DNA of 46,469 bases from Opitutia bacterium. GTDB taxonomy: Bacteria; Verrucomicrobiota; Verrucomicrobiia; Opitutales; Coraliomargaritaceae. The translations under genes and the position numbers were made by a program. The notes below the pieces were generated by a model. The model ran no database searches. It was given only the letters and a program-made list of their open reading frames with translations, and had not been told where the DNA came from. The stretch lies in contig PKCJ01000005.1 of NCBI GenBank assembly GCA_002862945.1, positions 1 through 46,469 on the forward strand, given 5' to 3'. Below, piece by piece: positions 41,598 through 46,469 of this stretch (position 1 is its first letter; each line of letters begins with the position of its first letter).

Positions 41598-42599
41598 ATG
41601 AATGTACTAGTCACGGGGGGCGGGGGATTTGTTGGTAGCTATCTGATCGATCGCTTACTAGCCCGCGGCTACCAAGTTCGTTCGTTCGGGCGCTCAGCAC
41701 AGCCAGCTTTGGAGCAGAAAGGCGTTGAAGTTATTTGCGGGGAATTGGTCAATCCCACTGACGTGAGAGAGGCTTGTGTTGGAATGGATGCGGTCTTCCA
41801 TGTCGCGGCTAGGGCAGGGGTGTGGGGCAGTTGGGAGAGTTTTTATCAGCCTAATGTGGTCGGCACACGTAACGTGCTTGAGGCCTGCATGACCGAGGGA
41901 ATCGCTCGCCTCGTTTATACGAGCACGCCGAGTGTGGTCTTCAACGGTCAACCGATCCGGGGCGGTGGGCAGGAGATACCCTATGGGCGCAACTGGCTCT
42001 GCCACTATGCGCACACTAAGGCGATCGCTGAAAAAGAAGCTTTAGCGGCTAATTGTGATAAGCTCAAGGTCGTCGCATTGCGCCCTCACCTGATCTTCGG
42101 TCCTGGCGACCCTCACCTTTTGCCGCGCGTTATCGATAGCGTGAAAGCGGGGCGCTTAAAGATTGTTGGTGAGGGTACGAACCGAGTGGATGTCTCCTAC
42201 GTCGATGATGTGGCTGCGGCACATTTAAACGCACTAGATGCCTTGGAATCTCGCAACGCAGGAACCTGTGCTGGGCAGGCCTACTTTATTTCGCAGGGTG
42301 AACCAGTAGAACTTTGGCCTTGGCTCAACCAGGTGCTCGAAGGCCTAGGCCATCCACCATTGTCTGAGCGCATACCACTCGGCCTGGCCTACGCGGCGGG
42401 GACCATTGCTGAATGTGTTTGGAAGGTTTTTGCAAAATCTGGCGAACCGCCGATTACGCGCTTTGTCGCGGTCGAGCTGGCTAAAGATCACTACTTTGAT
42501 ATTGAAGCAGCGAATAAGGATCTTGGCTACAAGGCTGCCGTTGATATGGAAACTGGGTTGAAGGCCACGATCGAAGACCTAAAAGCGCGCGGATTCTAA
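41598..42599 (+). CDS. oleD: OleD-type NAD(P)-dependent 3-oxo acid reductase
   Basis: OleD reduces the 2-alkyl-3-ketoacid made by OleA to the 3-hydroxy acid used by OleC. The 333-residue extended short-chain dehydrogenase has TGGGGFVGSYLIDRLLARGY (nucleotide site), VFHVAARAGVWGSWESFYQP and NVVGTRNVLEAC, the STPSVVFNG stretch and the catalytic YAHTK (YxxxK). These match OleD and the 3-beta-hydroxysteroid dehydrogenase-like group. It lies 9 bases after oleC, consistent with a shared transcript. The reductase could act on other beta-keto substrates; the oleC partner makes the OleD call. Confidence 0.86.
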   Translation: MNVLVTGGGGFVGSYLIDRLLARGYQVRSFGRSAQPALEQKGVEVICGELVNPTDVREACVGMDAVFHVAARAGVWGSWESFYQPNVVGTRNVLEACMTEGIARLVYTSTPSVVFNGQPIRGGGQEIPYGRNWLCHYAHTKAIAEKEALAANCDKLKVVALRPHLIFGPGDPHLLPRVIDSVKAGRLKIVGEGTNRVDVSYVDDVAAAHLNALDALESRNAGTCAGQAYFISQGEPVELWPWLNQVLEGLGHPPLSERIPLGLAYAAGTIAECVWKVFAKSGEPPITRFVAVELAKDHYFDIEAANKDLGYKAAVDMETGLKATIEDLKARGF

Positions 42600-42683
42600 G
42601 TAGCGGTATAGCTGGGCGGAAAAATTTGGGAAACTCGGCTTGATGAGTTGCCAGCTAGGATACTTCAAGACATTTCCTTTGCT

Positions 42684-43466
42684 ATGGAGATTCTTTTTCT
42701 AGGAACTGGCACCTCACAAGGCGTGCCTATGATTGCGCAACCCAAGGGCGAAGGCTGCGATCTGGACAATCCTAAGAACTGGCGCACTCGCGCATCAATC
42801 CATGTCGAAATGGGGGGCTACCACATCCAAGTTGATGCGGCGCCAGAGTTTCGTATGCAGTGCATCCAACATGGGATCGAGCAAATCGATAGCTTTATAC
42901 TCACACATGGGCACGCGGATCACATCCTAGGCATGGATGATTTACGCCGCTTCTGCGATCTGAATGGTGGCAATGCGCTCCCCGTCTATAGTAGTGCTGA
43001 AGGTTTGGAGCGAGTTAGGCAGATTTTTCCTTATGCGATTTTAGATAAACCCTTGGTGCGCGGCTACCCAGCATTTCAGCTGGAGCCAATGCCTAAAACC
43101 TTGGACTTGCCAGGTGGCACGGTTGAATCTGTTCTGCTACCACATGGTAAAATGCAAGTGCTCGGTCTCGTCTTTACCGAGGCTGAAACAGGCAAACAGT
43201 TTACATATTATACAGACTGTAATGAAGTCGGCGAAGAAGCCCGGCTCATCGCTGAAGGATCCGATGTCGTTATCCTCGATGGCTTGCGCCCGAACCCGCA
43301 CCCCTCGCACATGACGATCGATGAAGCGACTCAAACCGCACAAGAAATGGGCGCACCGATCTCGTTTATTACTCATATGACCTACATGGTCGATCACGAG
43401 GTGACCGAGGCTTCACTACCCGAGTCGGTACATTTGGCCTATGATGGGCTGCGAGTTAGTTGGTAG
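42684..43466 (+). CDS. PhnP-like metallo-beta-lactamase-fold phosphodiesterase
   Basis: From the ATG at 42684 the 260-residue protein begins MEILFLGTGTSQGVPMIAQP, has the metal motif FILTHGHADHILGMDDLRRF and later ligands in TYYTDCNEVGEEA and ISFITHMTYMVDHE. This is the layout of PhnP-type cyclic phosphodiesterases and related hydrolases, including those acting on lipoate/octanoyl or RNA cyclic ends. The frame extends 12 codons upstream to 42648. No phosphonate gene is nearby, and the distance of 84 bases from oleD leaves it uncertain whether it belongs to that unit. Confidence 0.82.
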   Translation: MEILFLGTGTSQGVPMIAQPKGEGCDLDNPKNWRTRASIHVEMGGYHIQVDAAPEFRMQCIQHGIEQIDSFILTHGHADHILGMDDLRRFCDLNGGNALPVYSSAEGLERVRQIFPYAILDKPLVRGYPAFQLEPMPKTLDLPGGTVESVLLPHGKMQVLGLVFTEAETGKQFTYYTDCNEVGEEARLIAEGSDVVILDGLRPNPHPSHMTIDEATQTAQEMGAPISFITHMTYMVDHEVTEASLPESVHLAYDGLRVSW

Positions 43467-43479
43467 TTCCAAGCTAAGG

Positions 43480-43499
43480 GGGTTCACTTGTGAAGACCC
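43480..43499. terminator. Hairpin between convergent genes
   Basis: TTCAC (43483/84-43487) pairs with GTGAA (43490-43494), and GGG (43480-43482) with CCC (43497-43499), leaving a two-base bulge. It lies between the tail-to-tail metallo-hydrolase and proB genes and could serve both; there is no strong T-run. Confidence 0.4.
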
Positions 43500-43506
43500 T
43501 ACAGCT

Positions 43507-44571
43507 TTACAATAGCACTAAATTGTTTCGGTGCACGACCACCCTAGCTTCGAGCACAGGTGATTCATTATTGATGAGTTCCATGTCGAAGTCGATGACG
43601 CCATGCGCGATGACATCGCCACTGGGGGCGCAAATTTGTACGACATCGCCGCCCTCGAAGTTTCCCTCGCAGCTAGTGATTCCAGTTTGTAGTAAACTCT
43701 TGCCTCGATTGAGGACCGCATCGACCGCTCCCGCATCCACATTAACTGCGCCATTTGTGTGGTCTTGAATCGCAATCCAGCGCTTGTGTGATTTTACTGG
43801 CACCTCGCTGGGCTCGAAATAGGTGCCCACGCTTTCGCCATTGAGCAGCTTCTTGAAAAGTGTCGAATCACCACCACTACCAATAATGACGCCGCAGCCT
43901 GCACGTTGCGCGATCTTGGCCGCAGAGAGTTTACTTACCATACCGCCGACCGAGGTCTCCTGCTTGGTGCCATGGGCCATTGCTTCGATTTCGTCGGTAA
44001 TGGTATCGACTACAGGCACCACCTCGCCAGTGCCCTGGATGTCAATCAACCCGGGGATATTGGATAGGATAAAGAGCATGTCCGCATGCACCACACTAGC
44101 CACGAGTGCAGAGAGGGTGTCGTTATCGCCAAACTTAATCTCGGTGGCGCTGACTGTATCGTTTTCGTTGACGATGGGCACAGCACCATTCGCAAGTAGT
44201 CGCCCGATAGTGTTGCAGACTGCATTGTGCCTGTGGCGCGCGCGCAGGTCTTCGCGGGTCAGCAGAATCTGGGCAACGGTCAGGCCATGCGGGTCGAAGC
44301 ATTGTTGCCAGTTGTTAATTAAGATACTTTGGCCGAGGGCGGCGCAGGCTTGTAGGGTGGCTAAGTCCTTTGGTCGCTTCTGCAGTTTAAGCTTTCCCAT
44401 GCCGAGACCCACTGCGCCTGAGCTGACTAGAATTACCTCAATACCAAGCTGGCGTAGTGCGCTGACTTGATCGCAGAGCGTCGCGATGCGCGCCGTGTCC
44501 AATTCCCCAATACCAGAAGTCAACACACCTGTGCCGAGCTTTATGACGATGCGTTTGGCTGTAGTGAGCAT
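43507..44571 (-). CDS. proB: Glutamate 5-kinase with PUA domain
   Basis: ProB phosphorylates glutamate in the first step of proline synthesis. The 354-residue protein has the amino-acid kinase fold (RIVIKLGTGVLTSGIGELDT, ILVSSGAVGLGMGKL, NENDTVSATEIKFGDNDTLS, ADMLFILSNIPGLID) and a C-terminal PUA domain (GSVNVDAGAVDAVLNRGKSLL-like AVNVDAGAVDAVLNRGKSLL). Length is normal for the PUA-bearing form. It lies 52 bases after frr on the same strand; proA is not in the window. Confidence 0.96.
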   Translation of the reverse strand: MLTTAKRIVIKLGTGVLTSGIGELDTARIATLCDQVSALRQLGIEVILVSSGAVGLGMGKLKLQKRPKDLATLQACAALGQSILINNWQQCFDPHGLTVAQILLTREDLRARHRHNAVCNTIGRLLANGAVPIVNENDTVSATEIKFGDNDTLSALVASVVHADMLFILSNIPGLIDIQGTGEVVPVVDTITDEIEAMAHGTKQETSVGGMVSKLSAAKIAQRAGCGVIIGSGGDSTLFKKLLNGESVGTYFEPSEVPVKSHKRWIAIQDHTNGAVNVDAGAVDAVLNRGKSLLQTGITSCEGNFEGGDVVQICAPSGDVIAHGVIDFDMELINNESPVLEARVVVHRNNLVLL

Positions 44572-44623
44572 TTTTAGAGATCAGAGGATAGATGTTTCTG
44601 CCTTCTGCTTTCTATCTACGGGG

Positions 44624-45181
44624 TCAGACTTTTTTCAATTCAGCTTCCTTGTGAGTAAGGTGCTCATTGATCTCGGAAATGTAGTTGTCGTGAGCTTTTT
44701 GCACTTCTTTTTCATGTCGTTTAAAATCATCCTCGGGTAGACCGTCGTCGTTCTTGGCAGACTTAAGAAGGTCGAGTGCATCACGACGACTTTGTCGGAT
44801 GCGAACACGTCCGTCTTCGGCCATACCGCCGGCTGTCTTAGCAAGCTCTTGGCGTCGTTCACCAGTGAGTTCGGGCACAGGCACGCGGAGGATGCCGCCA
44901 TCGATAATGGGGTTAAGGCCAAGGTTGGCTTCTTGGATACCTTTTTCCACATCTTTAATAACGCTCTTATCCCAAGGTTGCACCATTATGGTACGGGCAT
45001 CCGGCGTTGTGACTGCAGCGACTTCTTTTAGGCTTACTGTACTACCGTAAGCGTTGACGCGGACACCGTCGAGCATCGCGGGCGTAGCTTTACCGGTGTG
45101 GAGGCTGCTGAATTCGTGGAGCGTGTGATCGACCGCCTTCTTCATGTCGGCGTTCATAGATTTGATGATTTCCTTTGGCAT
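44624..45181 (-). CDS. frr: Ribosome recycling factor
   Basis: RRF splits the post-termination ribosome with EF-G. The 185-residue protein shows MKKAVDHTLHEFSSLHTGKA, the domain II segment VTTPDARTIMVQPWDKSVIK, the RVPVPELTGERRQELAK helix and RIRQSRRDALDLLKSAKNDD, all matching RRF. It is 31 bases downstream of pyrH, the usual pairing. rpsB and tsf are not adjacent here. Confidence 0.97.
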   Translation of the reverse strand: MPKEIIKSMNADMKKAVDHTLHEFSSLHTGKATPAMLDGVRVNAYGSTVSLKEVAAVTTPDARTIMVQPWDKSVIKDVEKGIQEANLGLNPIIDGGILRVPVPELTGERRQELAKTAGGMAEDGRVRIRQSRRDALDLLKSAKNDDGLPEDDFKRHEKEVQKAHDNYISEINEHLTHKEAELKKV

Positions 45182-45212
45182 GGTTTAAGTAGTTAATTTT
45201 TTTAAACAGGGG

Positions 45213-45953
45213 CTAGTCGACCAGTGTGCCGATCTCTTCGCCCATCACGGCGCGATAAATTGAACCAGGCTCGCGCATACTGAAAACGAGAATAGGAAGC
45301 TGGTTTTCCATACAAAGAGAAAATGCGGTTGAATCCATAACCTCAAGGCGCTCACGCAGGGCTTCAACGTAGGGGACGTGGTCGTATTTGACTGCATCGT
45401 CGTGCTTTTTTGGATCCTTGTTATAGATGCCGTCGACTTTGGTCGCTTTCATCAGCATGTCCGCACCGATCTCGTTGGCACGGAGTGCTGCGGCTGTATC
45501 GGTTGAGAAGTAAGGGTTACCAGTGCCCCCAGCTAAAATCACTACACGGCCGCGCTCAAGGTGCCGGGTAGCGCGTCGTAGGATAAACGGCTCCGCCAGC
45601 TTATCCATAGGTATGGCACTTTGCAGGCGCACAGTCACGCCGAGCTTTTCAAGGCAGTCCATTAGTGCGAGGCCGTTAATCACTGTGGCGAGCATCCCCA
45701 TGTAGTCACCAGTGGTGCGGTCGACGCCTTTCATCTCGGCACCGCTGAGGCCGCGAAAGATATTGCCACCACCGATTACGAGGCCGATTTCAACTCCGAT
45801 ATCGTAAACTTTTTTGACCTCTTCGCAAATCGCTTTGAGGATTACCGGGTCGATGGGTTCACCATCTTCGTTATTGCGTAGCACTTCCCCGCTTAGTTTG
45901 AGGATGATGCGTTTGTATTTTGGGTTTTGGGACGATTTTTCAGTAGTTGTCAT
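45213..45953 (-). CDS. pyrH: Uridylate kinase
   Basis: PyrH phosphorylates UMP to UDP, using a hexameric bacterial-type kinase of the amino-acid-kinase fold. The 246-residue product shows [59 protein letters not shown] and [17 protein letters not shown], all PyrH signatures. It begins at 45953 on the minus strand after a GTTTAAGAAGCATCTA leader with no clear Shine-Dalgarno site, and is followed by frr and proB in the same direction. Confidence 0.97.
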   Translation of the reverse strand: MTTTEKSSQNPKYKRIILKLSGEVLRNNEDGEPIDPVILKAICEEVKKVYDIGVEIGLVIGGGNIFRGLSGAEMKGVDRTTGDYMGMLATVINGLALMDCLEKLGVTVRLQSAIPMDKLAEPFILRRATRHLERGRVVILAGGTGNPYFSTDTAAALRANEIGADMLMKATKVDGIYNKDPKKHDDAVKYDHVPYVEALRERLEVMDSTAFSLCMENQLPILVFSMREPGSIYRAVMGEEIGTLVD

Positions 45954-46200
45954 TAGATGCTTCTTAAACCCACTTTTGCCTAGCTCGTCAACCTATGTCT
46001 TTGCTCGATGGCTTAAAGTTGGTTTCCTAGGACACAGCATTCAGCTTCGGCGCCATCTTGGCTAGAGCCACTCAGCAAGAGTAGAGCGGGAGCTAGCGTT
46101 TCCAAAGATCTTTCCTTGAAACTTCGCCTTGCTAGTATTGCTTAAGCGTCCCTATCTTCTTCAACCTTTCCAAATCTTTATAGTCTTAGCTTTTTATTAA
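45954..46200. other. Divergent intergenic region pyrH / lysC
   Basis: This 247-base gap separates pyrH (-) from lysC (+). It holds a TATAGT at about 22 bases before the lysC ATG and the 10-bp palindrome AAAGATCTTT, and an 11-codon frame at 45993 without Lys or Thr runs. No riboswitch or gene was recognised. Promoters for both genes must lie here. Confidence 0.4.
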
Positions 46201-46469
46201 ATGTCACTCATCGTTCAGAAATACGGCGGCTCTTCGGTCGGAGATGTCGACCGGATCAAAAACGTCGCGCAGCGAGTCAAAGAAACCTACGATTCGGGTA
46301 ACCAAGTAGTCGTCGTCGTTTCTGCGCGCTCCGGCGTGACGAATGAGCTGGTTGGCCGTGCTAAAGCGCTCAACCCGCGCCCAGATGAGCGTGAGATGGA
46401 TATGCTCCTTACTGTGGGTGAGCAAGAAACTATTGCCCTAACTGCTATGGCGCTCCATTCGATTGGTGT
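46201..46469 (+). CDS. lysC: Aspartate kinase, cut by the window edge
   Basis: Aspartate kinase phosphorylates aspartate at the head of the lysine, threonine and methionine pathway. Only the first 89 codons are present. They show MSLIVQKYGGSSVGDVDRIK, the nucleotide-binding start of the family, then VVVVSARSGVTNEL and LLTVGEQETIALTAMAL, which are typical of the lysine-type monofunctional kinase. The ATG at 46201 follows a TAGCTTTTTATTAA leader with no Shine-Dalgarno site. The C-terminal ACT domains lie beyond the window. Confidence 0.92.
   Translation, partial: MSLIVQKYGGSSVGDVDRIKNVAQRVKETYDSGNQVVVVVSARSGVTNELVGRAKALNPRPDEREMDMLLTVGEQETIALTAMALHSIG

Noticed and set aside
43823-44470. A 215-codon frame antisense to proB, and similar long shadows at 2693-3247 and 37534-38163.
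   Set aside because: They lie wholly within well-supported genes, with low-complexity Ser/Arg-rich or otherwise domain-free translations.
45954-46200. Lysine riboswitch or leader peptide before lysC.
   Set aside because: No lysine-riboswitch core elements were found, and the only small frame (11 codons at 45993) has no run of Lys, Thr or Met codons.

Overview
The window looks like a stretch of chromosome from a bacterium of the phylum Verrucomicrobiota, most plausibly a marine member of the class Opitutia (Puniceicoccales/Opitutales type). This is inferred from the combined gene content: a fused SecDF, an OleC/OleD pair, FolE2 in place of FolE, a RodZ-like protein, a single-locus F-type ATP synthase with unusual small subunits, and a near absence of Shine-Dalgarno sequences. 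No rRNA, tRNA, CRISPR array, insertion sequence or prophage was seen. Base composition and codon use look even, so almost everything appears to be vertically inherited core genome.

Layout. 1-6.1 kb (+): rpsT, a divergent RluA-type pseudouridine synthase, yajC-secDF (protein export) and recJ. 6.2-8.7 kb (+): a fusion of a HxGH nucleotidyltransferase with a compact GHMP-kinase-like domain, a structured non-coding stretch, and tyrS. 8.85-14.9 kb (+): the cell-elongation operon mreB-mreC-mreD-mrdA(PBP2)-lnt. 14.9-17.7 kb (-): a small membrane-anchored protein, pyruvate kinase and a WalJ-type metallo-hydrolase. 17.8-18.8 kb (+): folE2. 18.9-23.1 kb (-): grpE-dnaJ-purN-prmA-rodZ in transcription order. 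23.3-24.2 kb (+): a one-cluster ferredoxin and trmB, then a probable small membrane protein on the minus strand.

24.66-31.4 kb (+): the ATP synthase operon atpBEFHAGDC in canonical order, with a strong hairpin after atpE and a strikingly short delta subunit. 31.4-33.4 kb (-): a UvrD/PcrA helicase. 33.5-37.1 kb (+): isochorismate synthase (menaquinone entry), a CrtI-like FAD oxidoreductase and a MarR regulator with a perfect 22-bp palindrome before it; a promoter-like inverted repeat lies after it. 37.3-39.8 kb (-): ppx/gppA, tdk and an RlmI-like methyltransferase. 40-43.5 kb (+): oleC-oleD (beta-lactone/olefin pathway) and a PhnP-like metallo-hydrolase. 43.5-45.95 kb (-): pyrH-frr-proB. The right edge carries the first 89 codons of aspartate kinase.

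No wholly new multi-gene system is evident. The most noteworthy points are the nucleotidyltransferase-GHMP fusion, the structured RNA-like region before tyrS, the isolated oleCD pair, the palindromic operators (folE2, marR, downstream of marR), and the general lack of Shine-Dalgarno sites with -10 boxes lying next to some start codons. All functional calls come from reading motifs in the translated sequence; no database search was run.
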